Source: Cyclobacteriaceae bacterium
GTDB taxonomy: Bacteria > Bacteroidota > Bacteroidia > Cytophagales > Cyclobacteriaceae
Assembly (NCBI GenBank): GCA_030637245.1
Contig: DAOVVI010000115.1
Coordinates: forward strand, 1-5,998
Direction of reading: 5' to 3'
DNA: 5,998 nucleotides
In this document: one piece after another, positions 1-5,998 of the stretch
Layout of the letters: each line of letters begins with the position of its first letter
Position numbering within the stretch: the first letter of the stretch is position 1
Position numbers and translations under genes: made by a program
The notes under the pieces: generated by a model
Database searches by the model: none
What the model was told of the DNA's origin: nothing
The model's input: only the letters and a program-made list of their open reading frames with translations

Positions 1-330
1 CCTATATTGAAAAGAGTGAAAATGCCAAACGATGGCGTAAACATTCAAACTAAACAAAATGAACTGGTAAAGGCCGTGTTTAAAGGAGAAGTTAAGAAAA
101 TAGCAATTGTTCCGGGTGATTTTAAATACGTTGTGATCATGCAACATGGAGCCTATTTCACCGTATATGCCAAGCTTAAAAAGGTCAATGTTAAAATGGG
201 ACAACAAATAGAAAGGGATGACGTTATTGGAGAAGTAAACACAGATGTTGATGGAACATCGGAAGTACAATTTCAGGTATGGAAAAACACACAAAAACTT
301 GATCCTGAGCTTTGGCTTACCAAAAGATAA
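1..330 (+). CDS. C-terminal part of degenerate LytM/M23-fold protein, EnvC-like murein hydrolase activator (5' partial)
   Basis: The frame is open from base 1, so the N-terminus lies outside the window; 109 residues and a TAA stop are visible. The fold is recognisable from its order of motifs: NDGVNI, VKAVFKGEV, the HGAYFTVYAKL strand, VNVKMGQ, DDVIGEV, and the closing VQFQVWKN and LDPELWL. In active M23 endopeptidases zinc and catalysis need an HxGxD pair, a YxHL histidine and a final HxH. Here these read NDGVN, YAKL and EVQ, so every key position is replaced. From what is known of EnvC and NlpD, such degenerate LytM domains do not cut peptidoglycan but switch on amidases, usually through an N-terminal coiled coil, which would be upstream of this window. 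That role is inferred. The protein would act in the periplasm. A gap of 106 bases separates it from tatA. Confidence 0.85.
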   Translation, partial: PILKRVKMPNDGVNIQTKQNELVKAVFKGEVKKIAIVPGDFKYVVIMQHGAYFTVYAKLKKVNVKMGQQIERDDVIGEVNTDVDGTSEVQFQVWKNTQKLDPELWLTKR

Positions 331-388
331 TTCTACTTCAAATAGTAAAATCTTTCAATAGATATTAGCTTTTGAATAGATTAGAAAG

Positions 389-396
389 TAATTTTG
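389..396 (+). promoter_or_regulatory. Candidate Bacteroidota -7 promoter element for tatA
   Basis: TAATTTTG matches the Bacteroidota housekeeping -7 consensus TAnnTTTG exactly and ends 40 bases before the tatA start. A TTTG at 371-374 could serve as the -33 element, but the spacer of 14 bases is shorter than the usual 17 to 23, so the assignment is tentative. The position in the only gap between the LytM-fold gene and tatA fits a tatA promoter. Confidence 0.45.
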
Positions 397-436
397 TACA
401 ACAAATAAGAACACTCATTATTTAAAATATAAAGAT

Positions 437-640
437 ATGAACGTTGAATTAGCATTTCTTGGAGGTCTAGGAGGTTGGGAAATTCTTCTAATTCTTATGG
501 TTTTATTGATATTCTTTGGTGCGAAAAAAATACCGGAGCTTGCCAAAGGGCTGGGTAAAGGAATTAAAGAATTCAAAAATGCAACCAATGAAATAAAAGA
601 GGAAATTGAAGACGGAGTAAAGGATTTGGATCCTAAATAA
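437..640 (+). CDS. tatA: Sec-independent (twin-arginine) translocase subunit TatA
   Basis: A 67-residue protein with the TatA/E layout. It has a short periplasmic N-terminus, one membrane helix at about residues 14-27 (starting WEILLILM), the FG hinge at 27-28, an amphipathic helix at 30-47 with the typical [18 protein letters not shown] pattern, and a charged, acidic tail. TatA oligomerises in the inner membrane around TatBC and lets folded proteins with RR signal peptides cross. Many Bacteroidota have only TatA-type and TatC subunits, so this one may also do the TatB job; no tatC is present here. The ATG at 437 is the natural start because the membrane helix follows at once. There is no strong Shine-Dalgarno sequence, as is usual in this phylum. 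A candidate promoter upstream and a hairpin downstream suggest a single-gene transcript. Confidence 0.95.
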   Translation: MNVELAFLGGLGGWEILLILMVLLIFFGAKKIPELAKGLGKGIKEFKNATNEIKEEIEDGVKDLDPK

Positions 641-669
641 TTTCAACCTTTATCATTTCAAAAAATTCC

Positions 670-705
670 GGAAATCGAGCAGCCCTTGATTTCCAGTTTA
701 TTTCT
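670..705 (+). terminator. Probable intrinsic terminator of tatA
   Basis: Bases 670-679 (GGAAATCGAG) pair with 685-694 (CTTGATTTCC) in ten consecutive pairs, one of them G-U, closing a five-base loop. The T-rich run AGTTTATTTCTTATT follows directly. It lies 29 bases after the tatA stop codon, where a rho-independent terminator is expected. The tail is interrupted by A and C, so termination may be partial. The pairing is read from the sequence; the function is inferred. Confidence 0.6.
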
Positions 706-926
706 TATTCCATTTTCATATTTACAAGTCTCCTGATTTTACAATTTGAAGATTATATCATTACATTTTTTTCAAAAGGAATTGGCATTTTTCTCATAAT
801 GTCGTTCAATATATTTCTTTCCATTTTTTCAAACTCGTTCAGAGGTTACGTTTCGAATATGAATTAGTCGGAAATTTAATTTCATGACAGTTATCAAGAA
901 AAAATATATAAGCCCTAAGATTATGA

Positions 927-1070
927 AACATATTTTCTTGTAGCATTGTCCTTACTCGCATACTAAAAAACAAAGGTGAGTTTATTCCAAAAAAAACACT
1001 GGAATTGTTAAAAAAAAGTGATTTCTTCGTGTTACCAACACCCCTTGCAACAGCATTTAGAATTGGATAG
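927..1070 (+). pseudogene. Possible remnant of a family-4 glycosyltransferase
   Basis: After a TGA at 924-926 the frame is open for 47 codons to a TAG at 1068-1070. From about 975 it reads GEFIPKKTLELLKKSDFFVL followed by PTPLATAFRIG. Group-1 (GT4) glycosyltransferases carry a very similar segment near the nucleotide-sugar site, of the form 'G.ip...l..llkksDffvlPt..EaFgi', which normally continues into an EAMA.G.PV motif. Here the stop comes just before that point, and no continuation was seen in the bases after it. There is no ATG start and no N-terminal domain. If the match is real, only a short fragment of a lost gene remains. The resemblance is from memory and covers about 30 residues, so chance is a serious alternative. 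Confidence 0.3.
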
Positions 1071-1080
1071 CGTTCTTGAT

Positions 1081-1088
1081 TAAGTTTG
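1081..1088 (+). promoter_or_regulatory. Candidate -7 promoter element upstream of mltD
   Basis: TAAGTTTG fits the Bacteroidota TAnnTTTG consensus. A TTG at 1063-1065 could be the -33 element, with a short 15-base spacer. Use of this site would leave a 5' leader of about 150 bases before mltD. A second, imperfect pair nearby (TTTG at 1085-1088 and TACTTTG at 1106-1112, 17 bases apart) is an alternative, so the exact start is uncertain. Confidence 0.3.
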
Positions 1089-1204
1089 AAAATTATCTTT
1101 TTTACTACTTTGTTCCTTTATTGGACTAAATAGAGTTATAAGGGAAATCGACTAATCCGGAACGTATGCAATTTTAAAATAGTACGTTATGGTTTAATAA
1201 TTGG

Positions 1205-1230
1205 GGAAGTTGAAATTAAAAACAATTTCC
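1205..1230 (+). promoter_or_regulatory. Hairpin in the mltD leader, 14 bases before the start codon
   Basis: GGAAGTTG at 1205-1212 pairs with CAATTTCC at 1223-1230 in eight consecutive pairs, one G-U, around an A-rich ten-base loop. It ends 14 bases before the ATG at 1245, so in the mRNA it would lie next to the ribosome landing site. There is no T-run after it, which argues against a terminator. A role in translation control is only a possibility. Confidence 0.35.
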
Positions 1231-1244
1231 AAAATGAAGCTGGC

Positions 1245-2654
1245 ATGAGAATGACTCTGAATAATATATTTATATACAAATTTGCTGTAACATTTATCCT
1301 GATTTTATGGATAAAAATTGCTTATGCCCAGACTTTCATACAAGATCAAGATACAGATTCACTATTTATTCCACCGCTTACCTATGAGTATATTCCGGAT
1401 GCTACTTACGATCAGATCGAAGAGAGGTTAAAAAAGATCAATTCTGAAATACCTCTGAACTTCAATACACGAGTTAAATCTTTTGTTGATTATTTTACTG
1501 TTCGCGATAGAGAATATACGAAAATGGTGCTCGGAAGAAGCACCTATTACTTTCCGATTTTTGAAGAAATCTTAGCGAAATACAATCTTCCTGACGAATT
1601 GAAATATCTGGCTATTGTTGAATCAGGGTTGAAATCTACTGCCCGTTCCCGGGCAGCCGCAGTCGGTTTATGGCAATTTATTTACTTTACAGGTCGATCG
1701 TACGGTTTGCATTCCGATTGGTATGTTGATGAGCGAATGGATCCTGTGAAATCAACAGAAGCTGCGGCCAGGTATATTAAATCGTTGTACAATATGTTTG
1801 GAGATTGGGAACTGGCTTTGGCTGCATATAATTGTGGCCCCGGAAATGTGAGAAAAGCCATTCGACGATCTGGCTACAAAAAGAAATTTTGGGACCTTTA
1901 TCGATACCTTCCCCGTGAGACTAGAGGATATCTGCCTCAGTTTGTAGCAATTACATACGCATTCAATTATCAGGAAGAGCATAACTTTATTCTGGACGAT
2001 TCAGAATATATTTATCCTATGGCAACCGATACTATAATGGTTCGTAATTTTTTAAATCTTGCTACGCTGGGAGATATGCTTGATGTTTGTGATGAGGATA
2101 TGGAATTTTTAAACCCATCCATAAAGCGAAAAGCTGTACCCCAAAGCAGTAAATACTTTTCTGTCAGGATCCCTTATGATAAAATGGAATTATTCAATGA
2201 ATACAGGTCCATCATCCTGGATTCAGCTTCAAAAACAGGTAAAAAGGAATTGGAGTACCTGGCCAGAAATTCTGCCGGGAGTACGTATGGAAGAGATAAA
2301 GTAATTCACCGTGTACGTAGCGGAGAGGTTTTAGGGAGGATAGCACAAAGGTATCATGTAAGGGTATCGGATATTAAAAAATGGAATAGTCTCCATAGCA
2401 ACACCATCAGGGTTGGCCAGCGTTTAAATATCTGGTTGACGCCGAATTCCTACACCGCATCGGTAGCAGAAAAGAAATCGACGGTGAAGCAAAATATGGT
2501 AGTAAATGGCACGAAATACCATGTAGTACAGCCAGGTGACACATTGTGGGATATTTCAAAAGCATACAGTGATATGTCGATAGAAAAGCTGAAGAAATTA
2601 AATAACCTAAAATCCAATAGCATTAAGCCAGGACAGAAATTGGTAGTTGGATGA
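1245..2654 (+). CDS. mltD: MltD-type membrane-bound lytic transglycosylase with two LysM domains
   Basis: A 469-residue exported murein hydrolase. Residues 1-28 form a signal peptide with a hydrophobic core (FAVTFILILWI) and an AYA|Q cleavage site; there is no lipobox, unlike E. coli MltD. The SLT domain spans about 85-240. It has the catalytic glutamate E126 in YLAIVESGL, then GLWQF at 141-145, AAYNCGPGNV at 193-202, and LPRETRGYLP at 222-231. Two LysM domains follow, at about 353-397 and 424-468, the second with the classic HVVQPGDTLWDIS opening. They anchor the enzyme to glycan strands, where it cleaves the MurNAc-GlcNAc bond with 1,6-anhydro product. The frame is open back to 1134 but holds no start codon before 1245. 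A second ATG at 1251 is an equally good start. The length agrees with the family. The next gene begins 89 bases later. Confidence 0.93.
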   Translation: MRMTLNNIFIYKFAVTFILILWIKIAYAQTFIQDQDTDSLFIPPLTYEYIPDATYDQIEERLKKINSEIPLNFNTRVKSFVDYFTVRDREYTKMVLGRSTYYFPIFEEILAKYNLPDELKYLAIVESGLKSTARSRAAAVGLWQFIYFTGRSYGLHSDWYVDERMDPVKSTEAAARYIKSLYNMFGDWELALAAYNCGPGNVRKAIRRSGYKKKFWDLYRYLPRETRGYLPQFVAITYAFNYQEEHNFILDDSEYIYPMATDTIMVRNFLNLATLGDMLDVCDEDMEFLNPSIKRKAVPQSSKYFSVRIPYDKMELFNEYRSIILDSASKTGKKELEYLARNSAGSTYGRDKVIHRVRSGEVLGRIAQRYHVRVSDIKKWNSLHSNTIRVGQRLNIWLTPNSYTASVAEKKSTVKQNMVVNGTKYHVVQPGDTLWDISKAYSDMSIEKLKKLNNLKSNSIKPGQKLVVG

Positions 2655-2743
2655 TTAATTCTTTAAGTGTCGTTAATATTTTTTATTTGAAAACTCGTTC
2701 TTATTTCCCAATTTGAAACATTAACAAACCTTAATACAAAATC

Positions 2744-3829
2744 ATGACCTTTCCTCGATATCTATTATTCTTATTATCTATAGTTTGTCTTTCTTCTTGT
2801 GATCTGGAAAAGACTGCCAAAATGAAGCATAATCTTCCAAAAGCCGACGGTAAGCCTGGAGAGGTTATTGTTGTGATGGATAGCGCCCAGTGGGAAGGTG
2901 AAATAGGAAAGAGAGTAAGAGGCGTTTTTACTGAACTTACAGCCTACCTGCCGAGGGATGAACCATTATTCTCGCTCAATCATATCAAGCCGAAAGACTT
3001 TCAAAGTATTCTTAAAAAGCAGAAGAATTTACTCTTTGTCACAGTGCTGGGAGACAATAGTAAAGGAAATAGAAAGTTAAAAACATATTTCACAAAAGAA
3101 TCCTTAAAGATGATCGAAGAGGACTCAACGTTGTTCATGTATGCCAAAAAGGATGAATTTGCGAAAGGGCAGGAAGTATTACATTTATTTGGCGAAACAG
3201 AAGAAATTTTGACAAATAATATTTCTAAAAACAAAAGAAAACTTCAAAAGCATTTTTTGGATATTGAAGAGAAAAGATTTTATAAGTCTTTATATACAGC
3301 AAAAGTTGAAAAAGGCATTTCAAAACATATTGAAGATAAGCTGGGCTGCGAACTTAAAGTACCTTTTGGTTTTGAAATAGCTCTTGAAGATGATAATTTT
3401 ATTTGGCTGAGAAACTTCAGCCCTGATGTGGATAAAAGCATATTTATTTCATGGGTAGATTATATTTCAGAGGAGATGTTTTCTTTGGATAGTTTGTTGA
3501 AATTACGCACGGAAATATCAAAACCATATATTCTATACAAACCCGAAGATCCCGAATCATATATGCTGACAGAAACAGATAATTTCGATGTATTCAGGAA
3601 AGAAATAAATTTCAAAGGCCTTTATTCGATACAACTTAGAGGTTTATGGAAAGTAAATAAATATTATATGGGCGGACCGTTTATCAGCTATACCATGGTT
3701 GATGAATCTACAAACAGGCTTTATTATATCGAAGCCTTTTTATATAGTCCCGGGAGAGCACAAAGAGATTATATGAGAGAACTTGATACAATTATCAAGA
3801 CCTTTAAAGTTCCGGTTGGACCGGAATAA
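2744..3829 (+). CDS. DUF4837 family lipoprotein, function unknown
   Basis: A 361-residue protein that I recognise as DUF4837, a family known from Bacteroidota and without an assigned activity. The N-terminus is a lipoprotein signal: a hydrophobic stretch from Y6 to L16, then the lipobox LSSC with the acylated cysteine at C19 and Asp at +2. The mature part starts with a KADGKPGEVIVVMD segment, has a basic, lysine-rich middle at about residues 155-185, and ends with conserved-looking aromatic stretches such as LRGLWKVNKYYMGGPF and RLYYIEAFLYSPG. No catalytic motif was found. The ATG at 2744 is supported by the signal peptide. It lies between a peptidoglycan enzyme and ruvA-sprA, with 12 bases to ruvA, so it is probably co-transcribed and may serve the envelope or T9SS. 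That is inferred from position only. Confidence 0.88.
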   Translation: MTFPRYLLFLLSIVCLSSCDLEKTAKMKHNLPKADGKPGEVIVVMDSAQWEGEIGKRVRGVFTELTAYLPRDEPLFSLNHIKPKDFQSILKKQKNLLFVTVLGDNSKGNRKLKTYFTKESLKMIEEDSTLFMYAKKDEFAKGQEVLHLFGETEEILTNNISKNKRKLQKHFLDIEEKRFYKSLYTAKVEKGISKHIEDKLGCELKVPFGFEIALEDDNFIWLRNFSPDVDKSIFISWVDYISEEMFSLDSLLKLRTEISKPYILYKPEDPESYMLTETDNFDVFRKEINFKGLYSIQLRGLWKVNKYYMGGPFISYTMVDESTNRLYYIEAFLYSPGRAQRDYMRELDTIIKTFKVPVGPE

Positions 3830-3841
3830 ATACACATAATT

Positions 3842-4426
3842 ATGATTGGATATTTAAAAGGGGATCTAACCTTCAAAGATCCGACTTTTGTCATTATAGA
3901 TGTAAATGGAGTTGGTTATGAGGTTAAGATTTCACTCTATACTTTTTCAAAGCTGAAAGACCTCGACACTTGCCTCCTATATACCCATCTTCATGTGAAA
4001 GAAGATGCGCATACGCTATATGGATTTTTTAATAAAAAAGAGAAAAATATATTCTTACAACTGATTTCGATAAGTGGGGTGGGACCAAATACTGCGCTGA
4101 TGATTAATTCTTCCCTGACAGTTGATGAAATTAAAAATGCCATTGTCAATGAGGAGGTGGGAGTTATTCAAAGGGTCAAGGGCATTGGAAATAAAACATC
4201 TCACCGTATCATCCTTGAATTGAAAGACAAAATTAAAAGGGAAGGTCTTGAAGCAGGGACTTCTGCTCCGGGAGGCAATACTGTTAGGAACGAAGCGTTA
4301 TCCGCATTATTAACTTTGGGAATCAATAGAAATATAGCAGAGAAGAGTGTTGACGGCATATTAAAAAAATATGGCAATGACATAACTTTGGAAGAATTGA
4401 TAAAGCTAGTTCTGAAACAAGCCTAG
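3842..4426 (+). CDS. ruvA: Holliday junction branch migration protein RuvA
   Basis: A 194-residue protein of standard RuvA length with all three domains. The OB-fold domain (1-63) begins MIGYLKG, has VNGVGYEV at 21-28, and ends with HVKEDAHTLYGF at 51-62. E54 and D55 match the acidic pin that keeps the DNA strands apart at the crossover. Two helix-hairpin-helix motifs follow, ISGVGPNTAL at 77-86 and VKGIGNKTSHRIILELKDK at 112-130. After a flexible Gly/Pro linker near 139-147 comes the small C-terminal domain that contacts RuvB. RuvA tetramers bind four-way junctions in the cytoplasm and load the RuvB motor during recombinational repair. ruvB is not in the window. The start lies 12 bases after the DUF4837 gene and the stop 18 bases before the proposed sprA start. 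No promoter of its own is visible. Confidence 0.97.
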   Translation: MIGYLKGDLTFKDPTFVIIDVNGVGYEVKISLYTFSKLKDLDTCLLYTHLHVKEDAHTLYGFFNKKEKNIFLQLISISGVGPNTALMINSSLTVDEIKNAIVNEEVGVIQRVKGIGNKTSHRIILELKDKIKREGLEAGTSAPGGNTVRNEALSALLTLGINRNIAEKSVDGILKKYGNDITLEELIKLVLKQA

Positions 4427-4444
4427 AAGTCTAAACAAAGCCTT

Positions 4445-5998
4445 GTGTTAAACAGATCGATAACTAAATCAGAATTCACGATTATAAGGGTGTTTTTAGT
4501 GTCCTTCTGGTTATTAATTGGCTTTATCGAAGGTTATGCAAATTTTAATTTTCAGGTGGTTCCAAATGATTCCATATTTGCGGATTCTACACAAAATCCA
4601 TTACCTGTCCAGGAATATGAAAGATCAAGACAACCAATATATGATCCCGATGACCGGCCAGGAAACTCCATAATTTATCCAAATTCTTCTTCTCCTTTAA
4701 TACTCAAGGATCCCAACTCGCTCCAGCTCGATGTCGAAGTGGATACAAGCTTGAATTACTCAATTGGAGAACGATTTGGAGAAATTTATTACCGCCCCCC
4801 TACAAATTTGAATTTCGAACAATACAACCGGCTCCATGGAATTAAAATGAGAAAAAATTATTGGAAAGACATGTCTTCCGGTTTGGATGGAGAAAGTGCC
4901 ATCAGTGGAAGGCGGCTTATTCCACCCATTTATATCAGCCCTGCTTTTGACAGGATTTTTGGGGGCAGTTTTGTGGATATCAGGCCAAATGGGTTTGTGA
5001 TGCTTGATTTCGGTGGAAGGTGGCAAAGGATTCAAAATCCATCCATTCCGATTCGACAGCAAAAAAATGGTGGATTCGAATTTGATCAACAAATAAGCAT
5101 GAATGTGGTAGGAAAGATTGGGGAAAAACTAAGCATTACTGCAGATTTTGATAATAATAATTCATTTGATTTTGAAAATAATTTAAAGGTAGAATACACT
5201 GGGTTTGAAGAAGATATTTTACAAAAAATCGAAATTGGCAATGTTAGCCTACCATTATCAAATAGCCTTATTACCGGCGCTCAGAACCTTTTTGGGGTAA
5301 AAACTCAGTTGAGATTTGGAAAATTGGATATAACTGCCGTTGCTTCTACTCAACGGGGCAAAAGTGATGAAATTGAAATCAACGGAGGATCAGACGGTGG
5401 ACAGGGAAGAGAATTTGAAATCCGGGCTTCGGATTATGAAGAGAACAGGCATTATTTTCTTGGCCATTTCTTTCGAAAAAATTATGAGACCTGGTTGAGA
5501 GGTATTCCACAGATTATTTCGGGATTAAATATTACAAGAGTTGAAGTGTATGTGATCAATCGTCAAAACAACACTCAAACTCTTAGGAATTTTTTGGCAT
5601 TCATGGATTTGGGTGAAGGCGAAGTAGTTTATCAAAAGGATAATCCTAAGGTTGGGCCCGGAAGGGGGGGGGCAAATAGGAATGATGCAAATAATTTATA
5701 CGCGGAGATTAGCAGTGATCCAAACTTGAGGAATATTGATAATGCAGCAGACATTTTGGAAAGTGAGTACAATTTTGATAAGGCTACTGACTATGAAAGC
5801 ATAACTGCTGCAAGAAAACTGGATGAACGGGAATATACTCTAAATCGACAGCTTGGTCATTTATCGCTTTTAAGAAAACTGCAAAGCGATGAGGTGTTAG
5901 CTATTGCTTATGAATATACCTTTAATGGCCAGGTGTATAAAGTTGGTGAATTGACCGAAGATTACCAGAACAGATCAGAGGATCAAGCGATATTTCTA
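4445..5998 (+). CDS. sprA: T9SS outer-membrane translocon / gliding motility protein SprA (3' partial)
   Basis: The frame runs unbroken for 518 codons to the window edge; the full protein is usually around 2,400 residues, so about four fifths is missing. SprA is the giant beta-barrel channel of type IX secretion in the outer membrane and is also needed for gliding. Diagnostic blocks are YYRPPT at 115-120, IRPNGFVMLDFGG, GFEFDQQISMNVVGKIGEKL, SFDFENNLKVEYTG, IEIGNVSLPL at 262-271, LITGAQNLFGVKTQLRFG, ENRHYFLGHFFRKNYE from 333, and ITRVEVYVIN at 363-372. There is no early ATG in frame. GTG at 4445 gives a good signal peptide (VFLVSFWLLIGFI core, cut after GYA at residue 32), while GTG at 4490 or 4499 would shorten its N-region. 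The gene is in the same frame as ruvA. A run of nine G lies at 5664-5672. Confidence 0.95.
   Translation, partial: MLNRSITKSEFTIIRVFLVSFWLLIGFIEGYANFNFQVVPNDSIFADSTQNPLPVQEYERSRQPIYDPDDRPGNSIIYPNSSSPLILKDPNSLQLDVEVDTSLNYSIGERFGEIYYRPPTNLNFEQYNRLHGIKMRKNYWKDMSSGLDGESAISGRRLIPPIYISPAFDRIFGGSFVDIRPNGFVMLDFGGRWQRIQNPSIPIRQQKNGGFEFDQQISMNVVGKIGEKLSITADFDNNNSFDFENNLKVEYTGFEEDILQKIEIGNVSLPLSNSLITGAQNLFGVKTQLRFGKLDITAVASTQRGKSDEIEINGGSDGGQGREFEIRASDYEENRHYFLGHFFRKNYETWLRGIPQIISGLNITRVEVYVINRQNNTQTLRNFLAFMDLGEGEVVYQKDNPKVGPGRGGANRNDANNLYAEISSDPNLRNIDNAADILESEYNFDKATDYESITAARKLDEREYTLNRQLGHLSLLRKLQSDEVLAIAYEYTFNGQVYKVGELTEDYQNRSEDQAIFL
5664..5672 (+). repeat. Homopolymer tract of nine G inside sprA
   Basis: Nine consecutive G lie in a very AT-rich gene and encode the Arg-Gly-Gly at residues 407-409, in a Gly/Asn-rich stretch (GPGRGGANRNDANN). 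With nine G the frame is intact, since reading continues cleanly to 5998. Such tracts are prone to slippage during replication and to sequencing error; which of these applies cannot be told from a single sequence. Confidence 0.9.

Larger units (their letters stand above)
641..1244. other. Gene-poor gap of about 600 bases between tatA and mltD
   Basis: No complete gene with a credible start could be found on either strand. The left end carries the tatA terminator. Frame 1 stays open from 637 to 867, giving a hydrophobic 76-codon stretch rich in F, I, L and S, but its only ATG is near the 3' end and T-rich DNA produces such translations by chance. Frame 3 holds a glycosyltransferase-like fragment at 927-1070. 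The last 160 bases contain a TAAGTTTG element and a hairpin ahead of mltD. The length is unusual next to the compact genes on the right. This suggests that a gene once present here has decayed, but it could also be ordinary spacer. Confidence 0.6.

Noticed and set aside
323..355. Possible terminator after the LytM-fold gene (AAAGAT with ATCTTT)
   Set aside because: Six weak pairs across a 21-base interior, overlapping the stop codon and without a proper T-run.
883..942. ATG-started 19-codon frame (MTVIKKKYISPK...)
   Set aside because: Too short, no leader-peptide features and no clear downstream partner.
1134..1244. In-frame extension of mltD upstream of 1245
   Set aside because: It contains no ATG, GTG or TTG, and the signal peptide begins naturally at 1245 or 1251.
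1752..1982. Antisense open frame of 76 codons within mltD
   Set aside because: It lies opposite the catalytic domain, whose sense reading is unmistakable; no family resemblance in the antisense translation.
2655..2743. Imperfect repeat (two ATTTGAAA-containing copies) and TTAA/TTAA hairpin between mltD and the DUF4837 gene
   Set aside because: Low complexity and only four A-T pairs in the stem; no TAnnTTTG element, so neither a promoter nor a terminator can be supported.
3001..3234. Antisense open frame of 77 codons within the DUF4837 gene
   Set aside because: Serine/phenylalanine-rich translation typical of the reverse of lysine- and glutamate-rich coding DNA.
4201..4383. Antisense open frame of 60 codons within ruvA
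   Set aside because: It lies opposite the conserved second helix-hairpin-helix and RuvB-binding region; no recognisable product.
4760..5092. Antisense open frame of 110 codons within sprA
   Set aside because: The sense strand carries conserved SprA blocks through the whole interval; the antisense reading resembles nothing.

Overview
The window looks like a piece of an AT-rich Bacteroidota chromosome, most likely from a free-living, gliding or T9SS-bearing lineage such as Cytophagales. Three signs point there: a gene for the Bacteroidota-only type IX secretion protein SprA, a lipoprotein of the Bacteroidota-restricted DUF4837 family, and a TAnnTTTG promoter element. The exact taxon cannot be fixed from this sequence. 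All supported genes lie on the + strand.

Left part (1-640): the C-terminal end of a LytM/M23-fold protein whose metal-binding and catalytic positions are all substituted, so it is probably an EnvC-like regulator of murein hydrolases. It is followed by tatA, the small pore-forming subunit of twin-arginine export. tatA appears to be its own transcription unit, with a TAATTTTG -7 element upstream and a 10-bp hairpin with a T-rich tail about 30 bases after its stop codon.

Middle (641-1244): about 600 bases without an intact gene. It holds the tatA terminator, a start-less T-rich open stretch (637-867), a roughly 45-codon stretch (927-1070) whose translation resembles the end of a family-4 glycosyltransferase, a possible promoter, and a hairpin just before the next start codon. 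It may be a decayed gene region.

Right part (1245-5998): four genes in one direction. They are an MltD-type lytic transglycosylase with two LysM domains, the DUF4837 lipoprotein, the Holliday-junction protein RuvA, and the first 518 codons of sprA, which runs off the window. The last three are closely spaced (12 and 18 bases), so co-transcription is likely. sprA appears to begin at a GTG codon and carries a run of nine G.

Functionally this is mostly a cell-envelope locus: peptidoglycan remodelling, folded-protein export across the inner membrane, and outer-membrane T9SS export. The recombination gene ruvA sits inside it. I found no clear new biological system. The best leads are the possible gene remnants in the gap and the poly-G tract in sprA.
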